DNA of 64,000 nucleotides from Aselliscus stoliczkanus (GCA_033961575.1 CM066730.1:153787523-153851522); one strand, 5' to 3'. Shown: positions 25,497 through 36,104, counted from the stretch's first letter. Program-made: numbers and translations. Notes: generated from the sequence alone by a model not told the origin.

Positions 25497-25975
25497 GACA
25501 GAATAACGGCCCCTTGAAGATATCTACAATCTAATCCCAGGAACCTGTGACTACATTACATTGCATGGCAAAAGGGATTTTGCAGGTGTGATTAAATCAG
25601 GGCTCCTGAGATGAGGAGGTTATTCTAGATTAACCAGATGGATTCAGTGTAATCAAAAGCATCCTTCAAAGTGGAAGGGCAGGGAGGGGCAGAAGAGAGG
25701 AGAGGAGGTTTTGATGTGGAAGAATGATTAGAAAGATGCATAGTTGCTAGCTTTGGAAATGAAAGAAGGGAGCCATAAGCCAAGGAATGTGGAAGCCTTT
25801 AGAAGGTAGAAAAGGAAAGACAATCGACTCTGCCCTAGAGTCCCCAGAAAGGAACCCAGCCCTGCTCACATCTTGGTTCAGTGTTGGACTTCTGGCCTAC
25901 AAAACTCTAAGGTAACAAACTGGTATCATTTGTGGTCATTTATTACAGCAGCAATAGAAAACTACTACAGATTTT
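25497..25975 (+). mobile_element. MLT1-like LTR (5' LTR of ERVL-MaLR)
   Basis: Contains CTAATCCCAGGAACCTGTGA, CATTGCATGGCAAAAGGGA, AATGTGGAAGCCTTTAGAAG and TTGGACTTCTGGCCTACA, with a TTATTACAGCAGCAATAGAAAACTA end. These are signature MLT1 LTR phrases. The outer boundary is approximate. Confidence 0.8.
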
Positions 25976-27355
25976 GGTACTGCTGTAACAATTACCTAAA
26001 CATGTGGAGATAACTTTGGAACTGGGCAGAGGCAGGAGAAACTTTGAGGCACATAGGAGAAAAAGCCTAGGTTGCCTTCAACAGACTGTTAGTAGAAACA
26101 TGGATGTTAATGACCCTGCCAGTGAGGACTCAGAAGTGAGGAGCTTGGTAGAGAAAACATAAGTCAATTTAGAGAATACCTAAAGCATTGTTAACAGACT
26201 TGGTAGAAATATGGATATAAAAGTAGCTGTCTATGAGGGCTCAGAGGAAATGAGGAACATGTTATTGGAAGCTGGAGGGCAGGGGAACCTTGGTACACAG
26301 CGGCAAAAAGTTTAGAATCATTAGTCCTGCAGTTATGTGAAAAGCAGAACTTAGAACCCATGAACTTTGATATTTAGCTGAGGAGATCTCCAACCCAAGT
26401 GAGGAAGGGTGTGGCCTGGTTTCTTCTTATTGCTTCTAGTAAAAGGAGAGAGGAAATTGATCAATTGAGAGTAGAATTGTCAAACAAAAATGAACTAGGA
26501 CTTGATGATTGGGGGAACTCTCAGCCTGTCTAGATTGCAAATGATATTAAAACGAAAAGATTCACTGTTGGGAAAGTGTGCTTGAAGGGCAAAAGCTGAG
26601 GATGTGGCTGGACAATTGTTTTGCTAATATTTCTGAAAGATCAAAAGGTCTAAATATACAGTCACATAAAAGGCTTTTTGAAGAAATTTAGTATGTGACT
26701 CATGGATTCCCCTCGGCTATCTCAACAGAAGCCAACAATAGAAATGGATTTATTTTGGGAAGACCCCTGAAGGAACCTCTTGTCTAGCGGAATGAATCCC
26801 TGAAACATACATGAGAGACCCACAAGGTTCTTGAGAATTTTATACTAGAGGGAACAGTGGAATTTGGACTGAAAGGGACAGTGAAAGTATGAAATAAAAA
26901 AAGGCTGCAGGACAGACCCCCACAATTCTACAGGCAGGAAACAGGGTGATAAAATTACCCAGCCACAGAGTATTATTATTCCTAGGCTTTGAAACCTAAT
27001 GGAGTTGGTCCAATTTAATTTTGAAATTACCTGGGACGAGTGACTCCTTTATTTGTCCCATTTTTTTTCTCTTCTTGCATGGGAATGTCTGTTCTCCTAT
27101 GCCACGTGACCATTCTATTTTGAGGGTAGAGAACTCGTTTTCTAGTTTTACAGGTCACAGGTGGACAGCAACTTCACCCTAGGGTAGGCTACACTAAATC
27201 TCATCTAATACCTAATACCATTGGGCCTTATGAGCTGGTGGGATTTAGATGAGATTTGGGACTTTGAGTTGAGATTTTAATGGGGGGACTTTTTGGAATG
27301 AGGTGAAGATTTCCCATGTAGGATAGGCATGAATATTTGGGGGCAGAGAGAGGAC
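25976..27355 (+). mobile_element. ERVL-MaLR internal region (MLT1-int-like)
   Basis: Begins GATTTTGGTACTGCTGTAAC. It includes AACTTTGGAACTGGGCAGAGG, ACTTTGAGGCACATAGGAGA and GTGTGGCCTGGTTTCTTCTT, which are typical MaLR internal phrases. It lies between two MLT1-like LTRs in the same orientation. No intact reading frame remains. Confidence 0.75.
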
Positions 27356-27735
27356 TGTGATAAGCAGAATAATAGCCCTCTAAAGACGTTTGTGTCCTAA
27401 TCCCCAGAACCTGTGAGTGAATCTGTTACATTGCATGGCAAGAGGGTATTTGTAGATACAATTAAGTTAAGGATCTTGAGATGGAGAGATTATCCTGGAG
27501 TATCGAAGTGGGTCCAATGAATCACAAGGGTCCTTGAAAGTGGAAGAGGAAAACAAGAGAGAAGCAGAGGGAGATTTGACTATGGAAGAATTGTCAGAAC
27601 GATGGAACTCTTCTGGCTTTGAAAATGGAGGAAGGGGGTCATGAACCAAGGAATGTGGGAAGCCTGGAGATGGTGGAAAAGGCTAGGAAATTGACTTCTC
27701 TAGAGCCTCCAAAAGGGAACACAAGAGGCAAACAA
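27356..27735 (+). mobile_element. MLT1-like LTR (3' LTR of ERVL-MaLR)
   Basis: TGTGATAAGCAGAATAATAGC, then CCTAATCCCCAGAACCTGTG, CATTGCATGGCAAGAGGGTA and CCAAGGAATGTGGGAAGCCT. It parallels the LTR at 25.5-25.97 kb but is considerably diverged, as expected for an old element. Confidence 0.78.
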
Positions 27736-28734
27736 GGGCAGAGTCTGAGGCAGACTCTAAAACTGAGGCAGAGTCAAATCCACAGGTGGTTGTAATAATC
27801 CAAGCCAAAGAGAATGGTGTCTAGAGTTGCAGCAGGGAAAAGAGAGGTGGGTGGATTAGATAAACATATGAGGCATAGTGACTGAAACATGGTAATAATA
27901 CTTCTGGGGGAGGAAAGAGAGTCAAGGCTGACACCCATATTTTTGGCTTAAGGAATAGGGCAAAGGGTGGAACCATTGGCTGTGTAGGCTACACAGGTAG
28001 AAGAACAGGTTTAGGGGCAAGCAGATAATTCCATTTTGCACATATCAAGTTGGTGGTGCCTGTGAAACATCCAAGAGGCAACTGGATAAGCAGCTCTGGG
28101 GGAAACATATAGGTGATAATTAAAGTCAGTGGAATGGGTTGGATGAGCCAAGAAGAACATGGGAAGTAAGAAGAGAAGGACCGGACAGGACCCTTTGGAG
28201 TGGTAAGGGTGTGCAGAGGAAACAAACCACAAAGGAGCATGAAAAGGATCGGCTAGAGAGGTAGGAGGAAAGTCAGAAGAATAAAGCTCATGGAAGCCAA
28301 CACCATAGTTTATTAATGTTGTATCAGAATTGGGAAAAAAAAACAGATGAAACAAATAGGGGGTCAGATGGAACCAGGGTCAGGATTGGGCAATTCCGAG
28401 GAATTTGGAAGAGCTCTACTCTAGCTTGAGAAAGAAGCCTCGTGAGTGGCATTTTTTGCCTAGACATGTGAGGGCAGCCAGAGCCCACGTGAGCAAACCT
28501 GTTTAGGACTGGGTCTCAGCGTAGAACGGGCAGCTGTTCCAGTAAGGGGTTCCAGCTCCTCTCATTGTGCTATGGTTAAGAGACTCGTGCTCCCCCACCC
28601 CCACCTTGCTCCATGGGACTGACCTTCTTCCCAGCAGGAAAGAGGAAGCATGTCACCTACCCTATATTCTGAATATTCGCCGTGTTTCCTGCCGTTGCTT
28701 ACAAAGTTCCTTCTACCTAAAATATTCAAAGCTT

Positions 28735-28850
28735 GTTGGGCACTGTGCTAAACACTTCACAGACGTCAAGAGGCATGCTCAAAGAGGTGATATGACTTAC
28801 CCAAGGTCACACAGTTACTATGTGGTAGAATCAGGATCCAAGTCTAGCTG
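28735..28850 (-). repeat. MIR SINE fragment, antisense
   Basis: TTGGGCACTGTGCTAAACACTT..CCCAAGGTCACACAGTTACTA matches the reverse complement of MIR. Confidence 0.7.
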
Positions 28851-29011
28851 AACACAAATCCTAAGCTCTAATTCGCCAGAAGCCAGGTTCTCTCCCTCCT
28901 TGAGTTCCCACGGATCTTTGTCTTCTCTCCCCATTTCATCTCCCTAAGAGCTGGCTTCCCGAGAAGAGGGCTTTTCTTCCCTTTGTCAGCATGGTGTGCT
29001 GCGGCAGAGGA

Positions 29012-29023
29012 CCACTAGGTGGC
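29012..29023 (+). promoter_or_regulatory. CTCF-like core motif
   Basis: GGACCACTAGGTGGCTCC contains CCACTAGGTGGC, a strong match to the CTCF core CCASYAGRKGGC in plus orientation. It lies midway between the SMAP2 and COL9A2 promoters. Occupancy cannot be judged from sequence. Confidence 0.5.
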
Positions 29024-29492
29024 TCCAGAGCACTAGAGAGCCTGATTTACTCTTGGCCCGGAGTTGGACTATCCCGGGAACAGAGGAACGCGTGGGGAAC
29101 GGAGGGAATGGTGGGACTACCTTTTCTTCCAGCCCTCCACGTCCACCCTCCTTCCAGAGTTGGGGAGAAAGAGTCATGAGATTGGAAGGTTAGAGATTAG
29201 AGGTCTGAGGTTGGTAAACTGGAGAGTCCAGGCCTCAAGTCAAAAGAAGATTCTAAGAATTCTTCTCTAAGGAGAGCTGGCATCAGCAAAACAAAAGCTT
29301 GTGGCTAGCTTGTGGCCGGCTTGTGGCCAAGCTGGATTTCAGCCCCACTCCCCACTCTGTCATCCATTTTTGTGCAGACCCCAAACTGCACAACCTTATG
29401 CTGTGATCTTAGTGGACAGGGGAGGAAATGCCCAGGTACCTACCTTGATCCAGAAACAGTGGGAAAACAGCTGAGTATTCCTGGGAAAAGTA

Positions 29493-29640
29493 TTTCATTC
29501 CTCTAAGCCTGCGTCTTCTTGCGTATAAAATGGAGATAACCACGGGACCTACCTCATTGAGTGGTTGTGAGGACTTCATGACAAAATGTATATAATACAC
29601 TACTGTAATATGTGTCATACAGCAAATGCTCAGTAAGTAT
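29493..29640 (+). repeat. MIR SINE fragment
   Basis: TTCCTCTAAGCCTGCGTCTTC, TATAAAATGGAGATAACC, TTGAGTGGTTGTGAGGAC and CAGCAAATGCTCAGTAAGTATT. Confidence 0.65.
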
Positions 29641-30399
29641 TGTTCTAAATATACAATAATTATAATAGTATAAATGATAAATGTTATTATTAATAAATTG
29701 TGGTTCCTAGCTACACTTTTTATGATTGTCATTTAATTATTTCCTCACACCACATGCCTGACACATAGCAGTAGATCCTCAGGAAATATTAGTGGAATGA
29801 AAAAATTTTTAATGAATTTCAGTCATGTTCTCTGGGCTAATCCAGCTTGTTGAGTCTGGAAAGACTGTTTGGAGGTGAAGTCTTAAAGGATCAGCTAAGG
29901 ATAAGCACACCCTCTATAGTATACAGAACAGTGCCTGGATATAGAGAAAATGCTCAGTTTTAAAAAGAAGGAAGGGAAGGAGGAAGAAAGGAGGGAAGGA
30001 ACTGAGGGCGGAAGAGAGACATGAAAAGAAGCTCAAGGAGGTTTTTTATTTGCATTAAGGATCTCTGAACAAGGGCTAGCTGCAAATAGGATCCCTAGCA
30101 AAATGCTTATTAGAGAGTTGATATCAATATACCGTAGTCCCTGTAGTCCCCCTAATTTCCCCTAATACAGCCCTCAGCATACTTCTTCCTTATTTGAAAG
30201 CCCACACCCTTATTTGAAAGGCTTCACAGCTCTGTGAAGGCAAGAACTGTATCTATGTTATTCAAAGTTGTACATACCTAATACAAAGCAGGTGTTCCCT
30301 AAATACTTGTTAAATTCTTAAATTGGGCTGAATTTCAGTTCCAGCAATGACAGAGTAAATTGTCAGAATAATTTACAAAACACTGAGTTAAGGCACAGG

Positions 30400-30765
30400 A
30401 AAGTGACCAAAAGCAGGCATAAATTATTCAGCCATAAAAAAAGAAGGAAATCATGATGAGATGTTACCACATATCTAAAATAACAAAACAGCTAAAATAA
30501 AAACAGTGACAACCCCAAATGCTGGCAAGGATGTAAAGAAACTGGATCTTTTTTATAACTTTTTTTTTTTTTTTTTGAGGGCAGTGTCACTGGCCCTCAT
30601 ATATGGGACCTGAACCGGGGCCGCTAGCTTCCCAAGTCAGCGCTCAACCACCGCGCCAGTCAGCCGGCCCAAAACTGGATCTTTTATACATTATTGGTGG
30701 GAATATAAAATAGTACATCCAGTCTGGAAAACATTTTGGCAGTTTAAAAATAAAAAAAAACTTGG
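30400..30765 (+). mobile_element. LINE-1 ORF2 fragment, split by a SINE
   Basis: AAATTATTCAGCCATAAAAAAAG, then GATGAGATGTTACCACATAT..AATGCTGGCAAGGATGTAAAGAAACTGG. After the SINE it continues with ATTGGTGGGAATATAAAATAG..GGAAAACATTTTGGCAG. These are L1 ORF2 phrases in plus orientation. Confidence 0.8.
30560..30670 (-). mobile_element. tRNA-derived SINE, short form, antisense
   Basis: Poly(T), GAGGGCAGTGTCACTGGCCC through CAGCCGGCCC. Flanks AAACTGGATCTTTT on both sides fall within the L1 fragment. Confidence 0.9.
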
Positions 30766-30773
30766 GGCGGGCA

Positions 30774-30939
30774 GCTGGCTCAGTTGGTTATAGTGCAGTG
30801 CTCATAACACCAAGGTTGTTAGTTTGATCCCCACATGGGCCACTGAGCTGTGCCCTCCACAACCAGATTGAAACAACTACTTGACTTGGAGCTGATGGGT
30901 CCTGGAAAAACACACTGTTCCCCAATTAAAAAAAAAAAA
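30774..30939 (+). mobile_element. tRNA-SINE of the second (Ves-like) family
   Basis: GGCAGCTGGCTCAGTTGGTTA head, B-box-like GTTTGATCCCC, CACATGGGCCACTGAGCTG, CTTGGAGCTGATGGGTCCTGG and a poly(A) end. It lacks the CCCCAATAAAATCTT tail of the dimeric copy at 4,321. Confidence 0.82.
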
Positions 30940-31457
30940 TGTGTATACATTTTGTGTACAAATGTGTATACATAAATGCGTGCTGTCCAAACGTGAAGCT
31001 CATCCTTTTTCCATAATTTCCACACAAAAAAAAGAAAACTCACTCATACAAGGCCTTTGTGTGTTTAGCCCACAAAGACACGAAGAAATGAACAACATAA
31101 AACCAACAACTTTGGACATCCCATTTCTTAGAAGTCCTTTACACATAGACTCCACCCACCTCAGGCAATGCCCATCATCCATTTCTCACCACTTCCTCCC
31201 CTCATCTCACTTCCTACAAATTCCAAATTCTTCCCCACTTTGTAAGGCAGACCAATTCAATTCTCTCAAGTCCATTGTCCCAAACTCAGCTCCAGGAACA
31301 CCCTTCAAAGCCCAGGGCCCTTTGCCAAAATACCCCAGGGAATTGGACTTTTCTAGATTCCAGAGGGTAACCTCCTTGACTATTTTGATCTGCTTGAGGT
31401 TGTCTCCCCCACATTGGGTGCAGGCCTGGTAAACTGAGGATCCTGAATAAATCATAA

Positions 31458-31650
31458 TGAAAGCTAAAATGTATCAAGAACCTACTATGTGCTAGTACTA
31501 GGTTGAGCACTATGCATGCATTATCTCACTCAATCTTCACATAAACTCTGTAAGATACTCTTATCCCCTTTTACAGATGAGGAAACGGAGACTTCACATC
31601 GTTTTAGGTTCCGGTGGTTATACCTAAAGTTAGTGACAGAGTCAGATTTC
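31458..31650 (-). repeat. MIR SINE fragment, antisense
   Basis: AAGAACCTACTATGTGCTAGTAC..GCATTATCTCACTCAATCTTCAC..TTTTACAGATGAGGAAACGGAG. Confidence 0.75.
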
Positions 31651-32136
31651 TAAGCACCATATCGATATTGCTTAAGAGAATGAAAGGGAAGGGAAGGGAC
31701 TCTAGAGAGAGGCTATGCTGGACAGGTGGGGTTTGGAAACTCTGATACATAAGGTGGTGTTTTTTCCATGAGCATCGAGGAGAGCACCCGGATGGAGTGA
31801 GAAAGCCCAATCCTAGAGACTGCAGTGCTTAAGTGAGATACAGAGAAGGAAAGGCAAGAGAAGAAGGGTTTGGATGGTGGGAGCCTGGACAGGGCAGACT
31901 TCAAGAACAGAGTGGCCAAGGGCAGGCCCGGGTGCCAACAGCCTGTCCTGATGACTGGAGAAGGGTTACACCTCCCTGGTGACCTTCAGGAGACTGATTT
32001 ATCTCCTAGCTGGGGTAAAAGTAGGGAAGTGAGGAGAGGAAGTTTGCAGGTGGGGCGCAAACAACTCTGCTAAGGAATTAGCAGTGAACAACAAGAAGGC
32101 AAATGGGGGTATTCACAGGATGGCTGATCCAGGAAG

Positions 32137-32142
32137 GGCTTG
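32137..32142. repeat. target-site duplication, left copy (GGCTTG)
   Basis: GGCTTG immediately precedes the first base of the left LTR (TGCGGG at 32,143). The same six bases follow the right LTR at 38,263-38,268. A 6-bp duplication is typical of betaretrovirus-like (class II) integration. Confidence 0.93.
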
Positions 32143-32762
32143 TGCGGGGGACCAGCCTCCGCTGACCAGGGTTCAAGAAGGTGGACACGGCGTCGGCGAT
32201 ACGAAAGACAGAAAATTTTTGTTACAGTAAAAGACAGAAAATGGAGAGATAGAGTGCAGGGCAGGAAAATAAAGAAGGGAGACAGTGGAGACACCGGGAG
32301 AGTTAAAGAGAAAAGTGTCACACTTTATTACAATAACGTGTCCTTTTTATAGGGACTTTTGACCATTATCCCATTACAAGTTTATATTCCACCGGTTCTT
32401 GATGTATTTGTCTCTTAAGACCTTTAGTCCCTATAATTGTTCTCCTTAGGGCACACTGTGACCTTTTCTATAATCCCATCTATAATAATCTCTTTATGAC
32501 CCAGACTCAGTTTCTACATAATCTGTAATCCTGGGTGTGAATACTAAAGAGAATCTCACTTTTGATATTTAATTTTGGCTTAACTGTACTCTCAAGACTT
32601 ATCACAAACCTTAACAAAACATACATTTTGTAATGAAAACACAGGCTTCAAGGGAATACAAATTTGAGGAACACATGTCTAATCAACAGTACTTTCAGAT
32701 TCACCAAGCCCACTAAAGTCAACCTGCATGCCCCTCAATATTGGGCTACACGGCCCTCAACA
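32143..32762 (-). repeat. 3' LTR of the array (620 bp)
   Basis: Minus-strand TGTTGAGGGCCG...CCCGCA. TATAAAAA lies at 32,344-32,351 and the AATAAA polyadenylation signal at 32,324-32,329 on the minus strand. Compared by eye with the LTR at 37,643-38,262 it is the same length and differs at six positions, all between 32,372 and 32,410. Confidence 0.93.
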
Positions 32763-32776
32763 TCTCCCCCTTTTTT
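32763..32776 (-). promoter_or_regulatory. polypurine tract of the downstream unit
   Basis: Minus-strand AAAAAAGGGGGAGA sits directly against the LTR start TGTTGAG. It is the expected plus-strand primer site for reverse transcription. Confidence 0.88.
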
Positions 32777-32857
32777 ATTATTTAAAGGCACGCCTGTGAT
32801 CCCAGGCGGCTCTGACGACAGTGCCTGTCTTAGGTGTCCCGACAATGAAATAATAAC

Positions 32858-33322
32858 CTTACCCGTCATTGGCACTTGATCCTCTAGCGATCAAGCCCTG
32901 TCTTAGGTTGGTTACGTTCAAGTGGGTCCTTACCCGTCTCTGGCTAGCCTGTCCTCGCTGAAGATTAGGGGTAGTGGGGCTAATAAGCAGGTGGCTAAAC
33001 TTGAGGCTTTGCCTTAAGTTTGATCTTATGTATATCGGCTTGAATGTCCAACATTTGTTTAAGAAAACATCTAATGAGGACGGGGAGTAGGCACAGAACC
33101 AAACAGAACACAGGCGGATACATTAACAGAGCGACGAATTGAAGTACAGGGAGTATCTGGTCTACAGACAGTTACAGTTTGGAAGTTTTTACACATTGCT
33201 CCTGCAAGTTTCCAAAAGAAAGTTTTGTTGTTATTGTGTGTCTGACTTCCATATTCCAGAGGCCAGTCCCCGTGTCCAACTCGTTTTGTTACTTTGAGAC
33301 CAGTCCAGAATATACCGATTCA
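32858..33322 (-). pseudogene. envelope-tail-like remnant, downstream unit
   Basis: Corresponds to the region at 35,416-35,881 in the other unit. It is broken relative to that copy by a 2-nt deletion near 33,069 and a 1-nt insertion near 33,220. Its last codons lie just upstream of the polypurine tract, the usual place for an envelope C-terminus. Assignment as env is by position and a hydrophobic segment only. Confidence 0.45.
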
Positions 33323-33543
33323 CTTCCAGGAATATTGTATCTCACTGGCATGTTGCTATGGCACATTCTCCAGGGGACAGCTTCGGTGTTCATAGACCGG
33401 GATTTCTGGGCTCTCCCAGACGGACGGATGGTGGATGAGAACTGGGTGGCCGAGCAGAAGGCCTACTCCGGAGCAGTGGAGACGGGAGGGCGTCAGTGGC
33501 CGGTGGACTGTATGGGCTGCGCAGCCTGGGCATGGCAGGGGCT

Positions 33544-33725
33544 GCTATGGTGGCTGCGGTGGCAGTGTGAGCACCAGGAGGCGGCAGCTGCTACGCGGGC
33601 AGATCAAACGATCTGGAATCCAAACTGGAGTGTCTGTGTCCTGAGGAAACACTCAAGCATACCCTCTATCCCTGGGTTAACAGTATGTTTGGTCCCTTTC
33701 AGGTACCAGTTAACAGGTCCTTCCA
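33544..33725 (-). pseudogene. integrase C-terminus-like remnant, downstream unit
   Basis: Counterpart of 36,105-36,287, interrupted by three single-base deletions relative to it (near 33,484, 33,537 and 33,650). It no longer reads through. Confidence 0.4.
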
Positions 33726-33998
33726 TTTTACTAAAGCCCTAGGCTGACACAGGTCAGAGTTTTAATGTTTATACTTAGATGAGTGTTTTGATGTATCTAT
33801 ATTTAAAATACGACCGGAGAGTCAGGGGTTAACATTGCGAGGGCAGTGGAGCTGAGGTCCAACCCTGCACTCCTGGGGTTGCTCAGAAGAGCTCAGGGAC
33901 AGATTTAAATTGTTAAATAAGTTGCTGCTAAATGGGTTGCAAATCGATGTCTCTATCGTTGCCTGGGCCCAAGGCTGGGGCCCTGGAGCGCTTCCCAA

Positions 33999-34223
33999 CT
34001 AAGGGACAACCAGTTGGTTGAAAAGGAAGGACTTTAGAGATAATAGTGCTGTTGGCACAGAAATAGTCTCTGGAACGAGTGTATCTTTAATTAAGTTCCA
34101 GAAGGCAACAAAAAGTAGAAATTTAGCTATCTGAAAAGTTCCAACCTTTAAATCTCTGGCTGCAAGAGAGCAGCGAATTAGGATTAATAAGAGTTTAAGT
34201 TTCTTAGATCCGGTTTGACCCAT
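33999..34223 (-). pseudogene. Gag matrix N-terminal remnant, downstream unit
   Basis: The minus-strand reading starts MGQTGSK, a myristoylation-type N-terminus (Gly2, Ser/Lys at 6-7) usual for class II retroviral Gag. It runs about 74 codons to a stop at 33,999. A normal Gag is hundreds of residues, so this is a short truncated frame. It also contains KDLKV-type matrix spacing (ARDLKVGTFQIAKFLLFV) and FWNLIKDTLVPE. It lies about 660 nt downstream of the primer site in the expected place for gag. Confidence 0.65.
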
Positions 34224-34619
34224 ATTTAATGTTAGTAAGTATAAAGGATAGAAAGAAACAATCACTCGATATCCACTCTGATGCTCGTCTGGCCGCGCCC
34301 CTCGCGGGACTTAGTCTGTCTTGGCAAAAGCTCTGCGGTATAAGCCCCCGCACTGGTGGACTGGGGCGACCCGGAGAGTTCCGGAGTCGGCCACTCACAG
34401 CCCAGTCGCCGTTTAGCCTTACGACAGAGAACGGAACCGCAGATTAGAGCTCCATTCAAGTTCCGTAGCAAAAGCCGTGGAACTATATGCATTCACTCAC
34501 ACAATCACACTCTTGCACACGAAATGGTTAGTAAGATATATGTGTTCTAAGGACCTATTGTTTATATTCTAGCTAAAACAGCACCTTATTTGTGCTCTTA
34601 AAATTCTATGACTACCCCA

Positions 34620-34785
34620 GCACTTCTTATATTGAGTGCAAATACTTATTACTACTCCGGCACTTCTTATATTGAGTGCAAATACTTATTACTACTCCGG
34701 CACTTCTTATATTGAGTGCAAATACTTGTGACTACTCCCGCACTTCTTATATTGAGTGCAAACCCGCACTTCTTATATTGAGTGC
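34620..34785 (-). repeat. hairpin tandem repeat, downstream unit (5 copies)
   Basis: Five copies of GCACTTCTTATATTGAGTGC, the first four at 40-bp spacing and the last closer. GCACT and AGTGC pair across a 10-nt loop. The array lies between the splice donor and the Gag start. Confidence 0.92.
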
Positions 34786-34873
34786 CAAGATTATCCACTA
34801 TCACACCTGGCGTCACCAACCAGGGGGTCTGCAGCACCCTCAGTGGAAGCCTAACCGTGTTGCAAATTAGAGG

Positions 34874-34879
34874 ACTTAC
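34874..34879 (-). promoter_or_regulatory. retroviral splice donor, downstream unit
   Basis: Minus-strand CTGAAG|GTAAGT, a consensus 5' splice site seven bases beyond the primer-binding site. Confidence 0.7.
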
Positions 34880-34885
34880 CTTCAG

Positions 34886-34903
34886 GTCCCTGTTCGGGCG
34901 CCA
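34886..34903 (-). promoter_or_regulatory. primer-binding site (tRNA-Lys3 type), downstream unit
   Basis: Minus-strand TGGCGCCCGAACAGGGAC is an 18-base match to the 3' end complement of tRNA-Lys3. Two bases separate it from the LTR end. Confidence 0.95.
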
Positions 34904-34905
34904 CT

Positions 34906-35317
34906 TGCGGGGGGCCAGCCCCCGCTGACCAGGGTCCCAAGAAGGTGGACACGGAGTCGGCGATACGAAAGACAGAAAATCTTTGTTACAGTAAAGGCAG
35001 AAAAAAGAAAGCGGAGACACCGGAAAGAGTTTCTCAGAAGTGTCACACTTTATTACAATAACGTGTCCTTTTTATAGGGACTTTTGACCATTATCCAATT
35101 ACAAGTTTAAATTCCACATGGTCTTGATGTATTTTTCTCTTAAGACCTTTAGTCCCTATAATTGTTCTCCTTAGGGCACACTGTGACCTTTTCTATAAGG
35201 CTTCAAGGGAATACAAATTTGAGGAACACATGTCTAATCAACAGTACTTTCAGATTCACCAAGCCCACTAAAGTCAACCTGCATGCCCCTCAATATTGGG
35301 CTACACGGCCCTCAACA
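34906..35317 (-). repeat. shared middle LTR (412 bp variant)
   Basis: Same termini as the outer LTRs and the same TATAAAAA (35,069-35,076) and AATAAA (35,049-35,054) on the minus strand. It lacks about 170 bp of U3, joining CTATAA directly to GGCTTCAAGGG. Its R/U5 side is rewritten by substitutions and a roughly 38-bp net loss. At the six positions where the outer LTRs disagree it matches the right-hand LTR. Confidence 0.92.
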
Positions 35318-35331
35318 TCTCCCCCTTTTTT
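35318..35331 (-). promoter_or_regulatory. polypurine tract of the upstream unit
   Basis: Minus-strand AAAAAAGGGGGAGA directly abuts the middle LTR. Confidence 0.88.
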
Positions 35332-35415
35332 ATTATTTAAAAGGCACGCCTGTGATCCCAGGCGGCTACGAGCGACAGTGCCTGTCTTAGGTGTCCCGAC
35401 AATGAAATAATAACC

Positions 35416-35881
35416 TTACCCGTCATTGGCACTTGATCCTCTAGCGATCAAGCCCTGTCTTAGGTTGGTTACGTTCAAGTGGGTCCTTACCCGTCTCTGG
35501 CTAGCCTGTCCTCGCTGAAGATTAGGGGTAGTGGGGCTAATAAGCAGGTGGCTAAACTTGAGGCTTTGCCTTAAGTTTGATCTTATGTATATCGGCTTGA
35601 ATGTCCAACATTTGTTTAAGAAAACATCTAATGAGAGGACGGGGAGTAGGCACAGAACCAAACAGAACACAGGCGGATACATTAACAGAGCGACGAATTG
35701 AAGTACAGGGAGTATCTGGTCTACAGACAGTTACAGTTTGGAAGTTTTTACCCATTGCTCCTGCAAGTTTCCAAAGAGAGTTTTGTTGATATTGTGTGTC
35801 TGACTTCCATATTCCAGAGGCCAGTCCCCGTGTCCAACTCGTTTTGTTACTTTGAGACCAGTCCAGAATATACCGATTCAC
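35416..35881 (-). pseudogene. envelope-tail-like remnant, upstream unit
   Basis: Two overlapping minus-strand frames. One (35,416-35,682) has a hydrophobic run PVFCLVLCLLPVLSLDVFL followed by basic, polar residues up to the polypurine tract, the layout of a transmembrane envelope C-terminus with cytoplasmic tail. The other (35,552-35,881) precedes it in a different frame, so the coding is broken by frameshift. Family membership is inferred from position. Confidence 0.5.
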
Positions 35882-36104
35882 TTCCAGGAATATTGTATCT
35901 CACTGGCATGTTGCTATGGCACATTCTCCAGGGGACAGCTTCGGTGTTCATAGACCGGGATTTCTGGGCTCTCCCAGACGGACGGATGGTGGATGAGAAC
36001 TGGGTGGCCGAGCAGAAGGCCTACTCCGGAGCAGTGGAGAAGGGAGGGGCGTCAGTGGCCGGTGGACTGTATGGGCTGCGCAGCCTGGGCATGGCAGGGG
36101 GCTG

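Larger units (their letters stand above)
20201..32136. other. intergenic region between SMAP2 and COL9A2, SMAP2-proximal part
   Basis: No protein-coding exon is recognisable. The contents are MIR copies, one short SINE, three LINE-1 3' fragments, an ERVL-MaLR element, a CTCF-like motif, a perfect 13-bp hairpin and an unclassified segment at about 23.2-24.05 kb. Each is listed separately where supportable. Confidence 0.7.

Noticed and set aside
28567..28851. 94-codon plus-strand ORF near 28.6 kb
   Set aside because: It overlaps a MIR fragment and has no recognisable domain or splice context.
33179..33742. 187-codon plus-strand ORF, with a 168-codon counterpart at 35,698-36,204
   Set aside because: It is antisense to the provirus and differs in reading frame between the two units because of single-base indels. 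No recognisable domain; its presence in both units simply reflects the duplication.
34906..35317. Middle LTR as a separate solo-LTR insertion into a larger provirus
   Set aside because: It is flanked exactly by a primer site and a polypurine tract, not by a target duplication, so it is part of the tandem structure.
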